DNA of 64,000 nt from assembly GCA_037013685.1 (NCBI GenBank), contig CM072885.1:69481785-69545784 (forward strand). The letters run 5' to 3'. This DNA is from Acridotheres tristis (Eukaryota; Chordata; Aves; Passeriformes; Sturnidae). A program made the position numbers and the translations under genes. The notes beneath the pieces are model-generated. The model had not been told where the DNA came from. It made no database searches and saw only the letters and a list, made by a program, of their open reading frames with translations. Numbering within the stretch: position 1 is the stretch's first letter; every line of letters starts with the position of its first letter. This document shows positions 29,201 to 41,300 of this stretch, one piece after another.

Positions 29201-32200
29201 TCAGCTGTAGATACTGGCAGGGCAGAGAGGACAGTTCATTGTTTGATTTGTCTTGCTGTACTGGCATCATGACAGTGAAATAGCTGCTGTTACTTATTCG
29301 AAGGAAGGGATAGTGTGGAAAAGAGAATGAGTTCACACAGATCCCCTCCTGCTCCTTCTTATGAGGGCAGAGAGAAGAATTTGCAGGCTAAATCTCCCAA
29401 CTGGTCAAAGTTCTAAAAGAGAGAGGTTTTTAATGCATGAGTGACCAGTGACAATGGGATGCCAAGAGTCTGCCTATGTGTACAAATACACAGGGTATAA
29501 CCAAATGCCCTTGTCTTTGTCATATAAAAGCCCAAACAGGAGAGCACTGAAAGAGGAGGTGCCCTGACCTTTATAAAAGAGGAACACAAGATTAACTCAT
29601 TATCCTGTTTATATCATTTTTCTCCTGACTCTGAGTGGCTTTGCAGTCTGCCATCTCTCTAAAGAGAGATAGGGACCAAGGGGTTTGTACTACCTGGTGT
29701 GTGACACATATGGGTGGGCCCTCCTGTCATTTTAATCTCAGCACTCAGGAGCATTTTCACCTTCATGGGGCATGAGGGGATGGGGGAAACAGGTCTGTGG
29801 AGTAATGAGGGTGAAAAAGAGAACAGAATCTTCCCTGTGTTGTTTCTAAGGAGGATTCAAAGGGAACTGCTAACAAGGGCATGATAGGACATGTGACATA
29901 GAATTGATAGGACAAGGGGTTAAGGCTTGAAATGGAGAGCTGGTTTAGATTAAATATTGGGATATTTGGATTAAATATTAGATTAAATATTTTTACTGTG
30001 GGAGTGGTGAGACACTGGTGCAGGATGCCCAGAGAAGCTCTTGGAAGGTGTTTGCTGTCTGGTGGAAGATGCCTTTGCCTGTGGTAGGGGCACTGGAACC
30101 AGGTGATGTTTAAAGCTCCCCAAACCATCCTCTGATGCTGTGAAATGCAGCTCTCAACTCAGTGAGCCACCTGAGCCCTGCTCTGGTAGGTACTGAGTGT
30201 CCTCTTGTCCCTGCATCTGGTGACAAGGACATGACTTTTGCACTGGGTGGTACAAACCCCCCTGTCTTTTCCCCCTGCCTGCTCAGCTCACATGGAGAAA
30301 TTGCAGCTTGTGTGCAGCCTAAGCTCTGTCTCTGCAGGGAGGAGCAAAACAGAGACTGGTTCTAAGGAGGGACAATAAATCTCCCTTTGCCACGTGTGGG
30401 AAATCTGTGCTTGGTGCTGTTCCTGATCCTGATGGAGGCTGTGTTTTCTGTTTGTTTCTGCAGTGTTTGTGCAGTATGATGCTGCTCAGCTCTTTCTGAC
30501 TCTCTGGAACTTGTTAAAGAAGCAAATGAAAAAGCCAGAGCTGGTAAGGATGGTGACTGAAATGAATCTTTGCCCCTTATCATGTGTGGTTTTCTCTGCT
30601 CCTTGAAGGATCCCATTCACTGGCAATTGTCCAAAGTTAAATTTATAAAGTCAACTCCTCCTTCATTGCATCCTTCAAATGAGACAGAGAATCTTTGTTT
30701 CATAAGCTTTGACATTTTGAATCACAGTTAAGTTTTGCTCATCCTGCTTTCAGGGTATGCCAGTCTCCATTCTAATAGGAGAGCTGATTAATAACTAGAA
30801 GATTGATTTTTTCCAGCATTCTATTTAGTTATATTTAATTTACTTTTCCCCCAAATCTCTGTAAGCATTTATTGGTGTATCTTGGCACAGCTTTTCCAAT
30901 CATTGAAGTCAGTTACATGCATTTCATTATAATTAATCACTGATAGTACATGATGTATCCAACAGTTCCTCCCATGGGACTGGGAAGAGAAAAGTGACTC
31001 TTTCCTGACTGACTGTCACAGTTTTATTAATACAGAAGACAGGCTCCTCTTGCAGTTTCAAACAAAACAGAATTCTGTACCAAAGCAGATATTTAACTCT
31101 CTGATCTTATAGGTTGTGTCTTTCCCCTCTGTCAGGGAATGAGGGGAAGGAGTTGCTCTCCTTTAAATTGTGAGAAGTATCCTGTCCACATAAGTTATTG
31201 TCACATCTTGGTTCCAATCTTAAAGCAATAACCTGGCTTGAAATGGCTTGAAATGGCCACCCAGGCTTTCCCACCCACAGGGAAACAGCTCAGATGTTTC
31301 TTCATAAACCTTTTTGTGGCCTTTTTTTCACCCCTCCAGGTGGAAGAGCTGAGTGATTTGTACACGATCTGCATACAGGAGCATCTGGCCTGTCAGAAAT
31401 GCTCTTTTGAAATAAAGAGCAACAGCACCATGTTAACCCTTCCAGTCCCAGTGCTGGATGCCAATTCTCACAAGCTGAGGACTCTGGTAAGTTTAGCAGC
31501 AGCACTGTTACCTTAGGAGATGATTCCCCTCTGTTCATAGTGGATTTTTCAAATGGACCTTATTGAATCTCTGACCCCTTTACACTGTTTCAGCATAAAG
31601 GAACTGCTTGTAAAACCTCTATGACTTTGAAGTAGGTATAAAAGACATTTCTACATCAATATCTTCTTTGTGGAATATGTGTATTCCTTTTTTTTCCCCA
31701 GCTATTGCAATCACAGCAGCAGCTAGGAAAAAATGAGGAACCTTTTGTTCCAGGCTGCTAGACAGTCCTTTGCCTCTTGAATAAAACCTGCCTTCTGTAA
31801 CTTTGCTGTTTGCTTGGACTCTCTGAAATAATGTAGAAATTAAAATCCAGCTTGAAAAATTCAGTTGAAAGAAGTCTCTGTCTTTTTTTAGGAGGACTGT
31901 CTGCAATACTTCTTCCGTCCAGAGGAGCTGACTGGACAAAACAAGTGTTTCTGTCAGCAGTGTGGGAGGAAAACACCTTTTCTGCAGGTAATTGGAGAAT
32001 TATTTTCCCATGTCTGATACCCAGACCTCTCTTGAGGACTGGAGAGGGTGGGGAAAGGACTCAACCATATCAGTTTAAGAGGAGAGCAACAACTCAGATT
32101 TGTCAGCACAGCAGTGGCAGCGTCAGTGGCATCTTTCCTCCTGTTGGGAAGGAGGTCCCTTGTCACAGGGAAGTTGGTTTGCCTCTCCTCACCCTCCTAA

Positions 32201-34371
32201 TGCTACCAGCCTAGGGCTGGGAATGCACATGAGAAGTGAAGCAGCTCTTGAGACACCCAAAGCTGGGTGCTGATGGCACTAGAGCTGAGACTCTTGGCTG
32301 TCACAGCTCTGCTGTGTGCCTGTGCCTCGTGTGCAGATGGGCTACAAAGGTTTGGCTGTGCTGTGGAATTGGCAAATACTCACTGGAGCACTGGGGGACA
32401 ATGGCTGTTTCCACCCTGCCTCCCCAGGGTTTGCTCCCCAGTTTTTCATTGCATTGTTTATTATTTACAGAGCATGAAGCTCGTCCATCTGCCCCAGACT
32501 CTGACCTTGCACCTAAAGCGCTTCTGCTTCGAAAGATCCTCTCACTCACACAAGCTGGGTCACTCCCTGCCATTCCCACAGGAACTTGATTTCAGGGAAG
32601 TCTTGACAGAAAATCAGTGCCAAGCAGATGACAGTGAAAAGGTGAGATACTCCTGTTCAAAAAGGGCAGGTTTTCTTCTTCTCTCTGCTCCATTGTCATA
32701 AAAATTTAAGAGGTCACACCAATACTTGTCTCAGTTAAAAGTGCCCGTCTTAAAAATTTGTGCCTGAAACTTTACCTGTGCCTGGTGCTGTCTCACATCC
32801 CATAGATTAACTGGTTCTATCATTATTCAACATTCTGTGCTCAGATTAAATCACCAAAGGCACCATAACTGGAGCTCCTGCCTTGAGGGCAAAAGCCAGG
32901 CTTTGCAGATCTCCCCTGTCCAAGACAGGAACTCTATTCCTGGTATTTCCCATGCAGCATTGTTGGTATTGTTGGCCACAGAGTTTGGTGCTGTTGGCCA
33001 CAACAGCTTTGCCAGGTAGCTGAGATGGATCTGCCCCACTGTGGATCTGTTTCTCTTTCTGGGAATTAACAAGGGGAAGTGTGGCAATAACAGAAGTCAG
33101 CACTGCAGCGTTGCCTGTGGTGAATCTTTGCTGCTCCTTTGCTGTCCTGCTGCCTTTTCCACAATCCCCTGGGCTCCAGGGAGGCTGCCAGGCAAAACTC
33201 TGAGGGTAAGAACAAAAAAAGCAGGATACTCAAGGCCAACCTGCCCTTTTTTCCTTACAAAATGCACATCCTTGCTGCTTCCCTGCAGTCCGTGGCAGGT
33301 GAGAATCGCTGCACTGCAAGTTGCTCTTTGTGTCTCTGCAGGCTGCCTGGCAGTACGAGCTTTTTGCTGTGGTTGCTCATTCGGGATCAACCAGCTTTGG
33401 CCATTACTGTGCCTACATTCGGAGCCTCACAGAGTGTAAATGGTATTGCTTCAACGATTCTCACGTTTGCCAGGTGAGCAGATCAAACCACGCTCCTTCT
33501 GTGCCTTCCACACCCCTCCAGGTCTCACCCAGCCTGGCTGCTGGCTAAAGAGAACCAGGAAAGGAAACGGAGGCTGCAGAGCTTTGTCCACCTCTGCTGC
33601 AGGATGCTCAGGGCTGAGGGCAGGGTGACTCTCACTTCTGTACCAAACAGAGCCTCAAGTTCTCTTTTGTGATTTGCAGAAGCAGCCATTTGCTGAATCC
33701 CCTACTCCATGTACCCTACATCTGCTTAATGCATACATTCAGAACTGTTTTTCCTCAGAGTAAAAGCAGTGACCAATTTTTTGAAAGGTGATTAGTTCCT
33801 GGAAGTGCCACTTACCCCACTCTTATGAGAACTCCTGGGATGGTATCAGAATGTGTCTGTCTCTTTAGAGTTTTTACCAGTCTCCCCTTGTGTGTTTTTC
33901 TTCTCTAGGTGTCGTGGGATGATGTTAAATGCACCTATGGACGTTCCAACCTCAACTGGTATGCAAATGTATCCCTGATTTCCCCTAATGCTGCTCTGGA
34001 CTTAGGAATGAGGGTAGCAAAGAGAGGGAAGATAAATGGTTTGGGCTGCATGTTGCCTGGGGTGTGGTGGGGATGCAGGAGATGTGTCAGTCAGGATTTC
34101 TCCATGGCTTTTGTTTGGATGCATCATTAGAAAATGAGGTCACAGGAGAGAGATAATCTCTGCTATAAACTATAGCACTGCCAGGGAATCTTGGGAACAG
34201 TGGAGAGGATCAGCTTAGTTGACCTAAAGCTCAGAAAGCTGAGCAGGAGCAATTCTGGGATGTTACCTGCAACCTGGATCTTCAAACATACCTTGTGATT
34301 TGCTTTCTCTTTGCGTCCACAGGAGAGAAACAGCCTATCTCCTGTTTTATATGAAAAAACACCCTCAGTAG
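26287..34371 (+). CDS. USP18: Ubl carboxyl-terminal hydrolase 18 (USP18)
   Basis: USP18 is the interferon-induced cysteine protease that removes ISG15 from conjugates and, independently of catalysis, dampens signalling at IFNAR2. Coding exons: 26287-26455, 27095-27191, 28812-28957, 30464-30543, 31340-31486, 31892-31987, 32471-32641, 33342-33473, 33909-33958 and 34323-34371; every intron is GT-AG and phases agree, giving 378 aa (human 372). Catalytic Cys box NLGQTCCLNSLLQ has the nucleophile at residue 68; the His box SFGHYCAYIR places the catalytic His at 323, and FNDS follows at 339-342. Cys pairs at 182/185 and 234/237 form the zinc-ribbon finger. The C-terminus ETAYLLFYMKKHPQ aligns with the human end. 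The N-terminal 56 residues are charged and poorly conserved, so the ATG at 26287 is the weakest call. Intron 2 holds a solo LTR and intron 4 a CR1 tail. Confidence 0.95.
27780..28246 (+). mobile_element. Solo LTR with perfect 6-bp target duplication, USP18 intron 2
   Basis: A 467-bp element with TG...CA ends (TGTTGCAG ... TTATCACA), flanked by GTGGAT at 27774-27779 and 28247-28252. AATAAA lies near 28187, about 60 bases before the 3' end, as expected for R-U5. The 6-bp duplication points to an ERVK-like element. No coding remains. Confidence 0.85.
30001..30145 (+). mobile_element. CR1 LINE 3' end, sense, USP18 intron 4
   Basis: Reads as a diverged CR1 tail: 'gagtggtgagacactggtgc', 'ggatgcccagagaagctc', 'cctttgcctgtggtaggggc' and 'aaagctccccaaaccatcct' occur in canonical order. 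Confidence 0.8.
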
Positions 34372-35990
34372 CCCTGTCCAGGAGTATCAGAATGTCTCTG
34401 AAAGCTGTGCATTGTCCATGGGGCTCAGCATCTCTGTGCCAGTGTGGACATGTCCAAACGTTTCACAAGGAAGACATTCTGCACTCAGCAACCTCGGTCT
34501 TCACATTTATTTATGGAAAAAAGTGCAGCAGACACTTCAGCTAGAGAAAGGATCTAGGAACTGTTGTAACTAGAGAGCACTTATTTCATGACTCTACATG
34601 TTCATTTCCTCTTTAAAAGATGGTGAATTAGTCCTTGTCTCTGCTGCCTCACCATTTTCCTTCCTGCTGATGCCTGGATTCCAGTCCAGGGGAAATGTTT
34701 GTCCTGAAGGCCTGTGTGATGTTCCAGCGAGGTGTGTGCTTTGGCTGGAGAGCTGTGGGAGTCACACAGAGCTTGAGATTCTCTTTGTCCTTTTAGCACT
34801 GTGTTAGCTGGGCAGGACACCCCAAAAATCACCCCAGAAACGGCTGGAGGAAGGATCAGAACCCTTATGACATCACACACTCCTTAAAAACCTCCCTGGA
34901 AATGAATCACTGCAGGGGCTGAGATGTGCCAAGAGGTGTTTTAAATCAGGAGCTACTGGAGCAGTTCTGATTTACAAGATGAGTTTCTATACATTTGTGT
35001 AGGTGATTATTACTTCAGCAGGGCTATCAGGCTTTTAGATTTTCTTTCCTGTAGAGGAAAATATTCAGAGCAGCAGAGATTCTGGTTAGTGATTTTGCAC
35101 AATCCAGGCCATACATGGTGGTAAGGGAAGTGGGATGCCTTGATGTGCTTGAACTTTTGGGATTTTATGGTTGTGTGGCTTTTAAAGCACTCATGGTGTT
35201 AACTCTTGGTGATCCTCTTGGATTGAGCATCCCAGCAGTTTGAGATCTGGAAGTACCTTCAACCTAACATACCCTATGACTCTATCTTTGTAAAGGTGCT
35301 GTTTTTGTGGACTGAGCAATTATTAAATTATATTAAAATTATATAAATTATATAGAACTATAAAACTAATGTAGATATACTACCATCTATACATAACCCA
35401 ATTTTATTGTGGCAATGATGATGAAGTTCACAAATCATTTTCTGAAGGTAAGCAGAGAAATCTTAGAGCATAGCTGTGAAATTCCTCTTTCACTGTGTGG
35501 CAGGTATTTATTTCACTGTATTAGCAAGGCCCATTATTCTGTTCAGCTCTGTATTTGTATTATTTATTCCGTGGTAAAAAAATCCCAGCGTATTATTTGC
35601 CACTAGTGTGAGGAATTTTCAGGCTGTTCACCTTCAGGAATGCATTGCATTATTTCTAAAGCATCTTGCAATGGGTGAGTAAGAAAAACAAGTTTCTGTT
35701 TGCTTTTCCAATACTGCCTCTGTGAAGGAGCTGAAAAAAAGTGCACTTTCAGGAGCTGAGAAGTTAATAGGATAAGAGACTGACATTTCTAATTAGCTGT
35801 AGCTTGAAATTTAAAAACTTGTGCCTTAAATGTGTCATCACCTTCCAGGGATGTCACCCTCCAAGGAAACAATTGCAGAGATGTGTTTAAGAATCTTTTC
35901 AGTTAGTGAAAAAAAAAAAAACTTCATTTCATTCCAATGAAAAGTAATCACCGTTGTTTGTTTTTTTAATAAAACATTATGGGATACATT
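34372..35990 (+). other. USP18: USP18 3' UTR (probable)
   Basis: No coding signal after the USP18 stop at 34369-34371. The first well-placed AATAAA found is at 35969-35974, with a GT-rich stretch following it near 36004. Around 35190-35285 a diverged CR1-like tail may be present ('cttggtgatcctcttgg', 'accttcaacctaacatac'). The UTR length is inference. Confidence 0.45.
35969..35974 (+). terminator. Candidate polyadenylation signal of USP18
   Basis: AATAAA in a T-rich context, followed within about 40 bases by 'ttttgtggttta', a usual GU-rich downstream element. Confidence 0.45.
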
Positions 35991-36475
35991 CCTTAAAAGT
36001 CAGTTTTGTGGTTTATTCTTGACCTAAACACTGTGAATACAGGTCAAGTATGCAGGGCAGAGCTGCTGCTGATGTTCATCTCCAGGGGCCAAGGAAAAGC
36101 AGCTCAACCTGGACACTTCACCCCTGTGCTGGAGGCACAGTGAGGTTGTTTCCAGCTTTGCTGTCACCTGAAAGCTGAAATTGCATCCACACACAGCTGG
36201 GCCACGGGAGAATGGGAGGGTGAGCAAAAAAATCGGTGTTTGACTCCGGTGGTTTTATGTTGTTTTTGTGTGTATTATTATTATTATTTTTAATTTAGGA
36301 GAGAGAATAAAGTGTTTGCAAGTTTTATTTTGGACAGTGAAAGAATTAATATTTTGTTTGGGTCCTAGAGGGTTTTTTGATTTTTTTTTTTAGTTGGGGC
36401 AGTTGGAGTTATTTATGATAAAGAGTTTTTTAAGGTTATGTTGGGGGTTGTGTTAGGATTGTAGGGTTTTGTTAG

Positions 36476-36770
36476 TGTGCTGGTTTTTTATTAATTGATA
36501 TTAAAAAAAAGCAGCTACAGAAGGGTTTTTTTTGGGACCTTTTTTTGTAAGTTAATAGAACTGATTGGCAGCTGGTTCAGTTGTTGACAGCCTAGGAAAC
36601 TAATTAAAGGATAGTCTAAAAGTTTTATTCTAAATTTATTCTTTCCTTCTATTGTTAATAAAGTTGTTCTTTACACCCTTTAAGTTTTAGACCTGCCTTG
36701 CTTTTGCTCCTAATTCTATCTCACAACAAAAAAATAAGTATATTAAAATTGCCAAATTTAAACTATAACA
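36476..36770 (+). mobile_element. Solo LTR (family A, longer copy) downstream of USP18
   Basis: Starts TGTGCTGGTTTTTTATTAAT and ends ACTATAACA. It is the same family as 14092-14305: the beginning and the last about 150 bases align, while this copy has about 80 more bases between them. AATAAA is near 36657. I saw no clear target duplication. Confidence 0.6.
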
Positions 36771-36819
36771 CTAATTAGTGTTTCCACCTAGTTCAAACTA
36801 AAACCAACACAGTTAGAAA

Positions 36820-37015
36820 AGTGGCGATGAATTTTTGGTTTTATGGTTGCTTTTTTGGTATTTATATATATATATATTTTTATATATATATATATAGATA
36901 TATATATTTGTTGGGTTTTTTGGTATTTGTTATATTTAATTTTAGTTATAGGTTGGGTTTTTGGTTTTTTTTTTTTTGGTTTTTTTTTTTTGGTTTTTTT
37001 TATTTTTTTTAATTT
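36820..37015. repeat. AT microsatellite and T/G-rich low-complexity tract
   Basis: An interrupted (TA)n run at about 36860-36908 is followed by runs of T broken by GG (36955-37012). A similar (TA)n run lies at about 37832-37870, followed by GAA repeats. No gene content. Confidence 0.85.
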
Positions 37016-38297
37016 CGTTTAGTAAAAACTGCCCAACCTGGGCTTTTTCTGCAGAAAATCACCTTGGCTGCCCCTGTGCCCACAGCTAAGCCCAGCCTAA
37101 GGAGTTATTTCCATCCAAGGAGGTCCCTGCCAGCCCAGTGCCTGGGATTCAGAGCTGCCACAAAAACTCATCCTGGCATTGCTGCCAGACACATTTTTAC
37201 CAAAAAAAAAAAAAACCTGCTACAAAGGAGCTGGGATTATTTATCCTGTGTTTGAGTCACTGTGCAAATGGAGGCCAGCCCCAACAAGGGCTTTGAAAAG
37301 TCAGATAAAGTTCAGAGGATTTGTGTGGAGAGATTATTGTAGGTCCTGGTAACTCCTGGTTTCCCATTTTTGTTTGCTTTGGGATTACCAGGCAGCAGCA
37401 AATGCCACATTCTGTGCTTCATCTCTGCCACACTCACACTCAGATATTCTTCACCAAACGCCCAGAAAACCAGGGAAAAAAAAGCAAATACATCCAATAA
37501 ATGTCTCACAAAGGTATAATCTGTAAAATTTCTATATGTCATTTACAAAATCACTGAAGGACAGGGCAACAGTGATTCAGAGAGTTGTGGTCATCACATA
37601 ATCCCTTTTTCTCACAAATAAGGAGAAAAACCACGTGGGGGGAAATGAAATCTCCACGGAGCAGCCCTGGGCACTACAATTTCTGGTTAAACATTGCTTT
37701 CATGGCAGGATCCAGGCCAACAGGCCTGATCTTTTTGAGCTCAGAAATAAAATTAAAAGGGTTGTGAATGGAGTGACCACTCATCATACAGCAGCTGAGA
37801 GCAAAAGCTATGGGGAGCCTTGAGACCATAAAGATATATACATATATATATATATATATACATATATAAGAAGAAGAAGAATATAAAGAAGTATAAAGAT
37901 ATAGGTGTCTGGTGCTGTGGGGATGAATTCCCATATTGGGAATTTTAAAAAGGATTCCTCCTGTGGACAGGTCAATGCTTCTGCAGCTGTCTGGCATCTT
38001 CTGGTGATGTGCTCAAGACAGGTGAGATGGGAAATGGTTTTGGGGCATGTGCCAACTCCCCAAATATCTCTTTTCTTGCAGAAAAGCAGAGACCATGAGC
38101 TATACAAAAACCTGTAACCTCAGCCAATCCCAAATTGCCACAAGGTGCTCACTCAATAAACGAATGAGGAGCCTGCAATCAGTTTTTGAAGTTCTTCAGA
38201 GGGTGAGATAACCCCAAATCCCTTCCTCCTCTTATTACAGCACCAATCTCTGCTCGTTCTGCAGGCAGTCAGCAGGCGGGAGGGAGGGGCAAAGCTG

Positions 38298-38307
38298 ATT
38301 TAAAAGG
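38298..38307 (+). promoter_or_regulatory. TATA-like box of the plus-strand AKR1B gene
   Basis: ATTTAAAAGG lies 44-53 bases upstream of the start codon at 38351. The minus-strand paralogue has a similarly placed TATTAAAAGG, so the element appears to be shared ancestry. Confidence 0.45.
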
Positions 38308-38350
38308 TTTTGGGAGCGAGCACAGCTCGAGGTGCTGGCAGGGGAGGGAC

Positions 38351-41300
38351 ATGGCCACTCACCTGGAGCTGCCCACCGGTGGCAGGATGCCCATCCTGGG
38401 ACTGGGCACCTGGCAGGTACCTGCTGCAGCTGGGCACTTGTGGGCAGGCAGGTGACACCAGCAGCTTGCTGAAAATCACGTCTTTTTTTTTGTTTTTTTT
38501 TGTTTTTTCTTTCAGCAGAAGTATCTCAGGTAATGTAGGTGGTTTTTATTTTTATTTACTTATTTATATTCCCGGTCTTCAGAAAATCTTTGGAGTGAAT
38601 GGAGGTAGTCAAGTAGGTACAAGATTTTTCTTAGCTATGGGGAAAAAAAATTACATGCTACAATAATGCAGTAAAAACTTCTGCCTGGCTCATTTTTCTT
38701 TATTTGTTGCTTTTTTTGCGTGTGTGTTTGTTTGTTTGTTTGTTTTGGTTTGGGGTTTTTTTACTTTTGGCACTGGATATTAATATCCCAGCATGTCATG
38801 TAGGTGTCATCTTTGATGAGTGTGTGTAGATATAGGAATTTAAGGGGCAATAAGTAGATTTGGAAATGGGAATTCACAATAATTTCGTAGAGACTGAGCA
38901 TAATTTCTTTTTATTGGCAGCAGATGAGTATGGAGCACTTTGCAGGGATAGAGTTTGGGTGGTTCTTTGCCTGCAAATGTTACCTAATGGACTTTTGATA
39001 AGGGAAAGTAGATTTAAGAATATACTGAATTATAAATGTAAAAGGAATCTGGAAATGAGCTCAAAATTTTAAGGATCTTAAGGATATCAAATAAAATTTT
39101 TAAAATAAAAATATTTTAAAAGTAGATTTTCCCCTGGATCTCAGACTGGAAACAAAATATGTCAAATCACAACTTCCCAGCTCCATCAAACACTTTTCCA
39201 GTCGCCATAAAAATATCTTAAATTCTTGCCATATTTTTGGGTCAGTTGCTGCTAATCAGCATTTAACTTTAGGAGCACAAATGGGAGTGAGTTTAACCCT
39301 TTCAGTCTTTATTTTTCTGATGACACAGGACACTGAGAAGCCTGAATTAGGCTTTAAAAACTAAAGTGTGCCTTGGGGGGGTCTCTTAGGGCACAGAGCT
39401 GTGATGGGGGAGCTCTGAAGGAAATTGTAAAGTTGTTAATACTGGTTAGGACTAAGTAGAAGGGAAATTTTGGGCACACGATCCCTGCCACCACACAATA
39501 ATGTCACCTGTTATGTAATGAAGACGTGGCCCAAGCCCACGGTGATTATTTCATTAAAGTTATTTGATTTCAAGGTTCCCACAGCAGCCCCAGAGTTTCA
39601 GTGCAGTGTTGGGGCCTCCCCTTTACTGAGCTCTGCCTCAGAGCCAAGCTCAGTGAGCACCTTGGGAAATGAAACAATTGATTGTTTTTCTCTGAAAAAC
39701 ATCTCACCTGACAGAGAGTCGTGCATGGCAGCTTTGCCCAGCTGCAGCAGCACCCAGGGGGTGAGAGGGGCTCCAAAATTCCAGCCTTTGGCCACTGTTA
39801 GCCACCTTCCCCTTGCCTGCTTCCCTGGGCTGCCCTGCAGCCTCACATACGGGAGGGGGAAAGGGACTGCAGAAAAGAAAACCTGCAAAACTTTAAAAAA
39901 AAAAAAAAAAAAAAAAGCTGCGTTTTCTATGTTTTTGTTGTTGTTAATTTAAGTGAACCAGCTGAACAGCCTTTGACTGGAAAAATTTGGAGAAGTGATA
40001 TAATTAAAAAAAAATTTAAACAAAGGAGGTGGTCACGGTTTTGAATCACGTTTCTGTTTGCAGTGCCATTTTCTGGATTCAGACATCAAAACAGCTCTGT
40101 AGTGTCCCCAAGCCAAGAATGTGAAGTGGTTTATTTTGCTGTTAAGTACCGAATATGAATTTTACCCAGGAGGTGGCACTGTCTGTAGCGTTTTGAGTCT
40201 CCTCGCCTCCCTGTCCCGTATCAACAAGAGCTGGATTGTTTTTGTGTGATTGGTTTCCTCGTGTCACCAGTGTGTCACACTAAAGTTGCTTTTAATTTCT
40301 GGGGAAATTAGAACTTATTTCAAGATAAACTTCGTCTCCCAAAGTGAACTTCCAACCCTTAGGAAAGGGCAGATCAGCTCAGGTGATCATCAGTTCCACC
40401 CTTTGCCATTTGATTTCGCAAAGTTAACGAAAGCCGGATCCAGCCTGGAACTCGTTATTCGGGGGCTTTAAAACACCAGGTTTGCAGGACAGCGAATTTC
40501 TTCACGTGCTGTTTAGCAAAGCCCTGGGTTCCGTTGTGGTTTCAGGCTCGGCAGGGAGCGGCCAGGGAGGCAGTGAAGTTCGCCATCGATGTTGGGTACC
40601 GCCACTTGGACTGCGCCTTCCTGTACCGCAACGAGAGCGACATCGGGGATGCTCTGCGACAAAAAATCCAGGAGGGCGTGGTGACGAGAGAAGAGCTCTT
40701 CATCGTCAGCAAGGTGTGCCCTTGGATAATATTTGTCACATGGGGCCAAGCTCCAGGGAGGAAAGATAAAGTCCCAACATGGAAAGTGCCACGGGACGAA
40801 GCTGGGAGTTAACTCCTCTCTGTCAGAGCAGAGCAGTTTGTGAACCCTTGAGAAACAAAAGGGTTGGAGAGGGGCTTTTTTGTAGCCCATATCCATTGTC
40901 AGCCATGGAGACAGGAACTGAGGCCGTGCTCTCTGGGATAGGAAGCCGGGCTATTGTTTTCATGGTCACTCCTGCTGTGCCACCGGCCTCAGCCTGTCAG
41001 CTCCTCTATGTTATGCTTTGTTTTGTTTTTTCCCCCCAACAACAATGGTAGGAAAAATACAGTAACTTCTATCTGCTGGAAGCTGGTGGGTTGATTTTCA
41101 GCAGGTTCAATTATTTTCTTTGTTTTAATAGTTGCAATAATTGATGGAATTTCAGAGTATCCCATTCTCATTTTACTTACTTAACAGTATCCCAAATCAA
41201 TTAAGGCACCTCAGGTGACACTTCCTCCAGATGAGAAGATGTGCCACATCCTGAGCTGCCTCTGTGTCTGTGCTGTGTGTCTCCCTGCCATTGTGGGGGC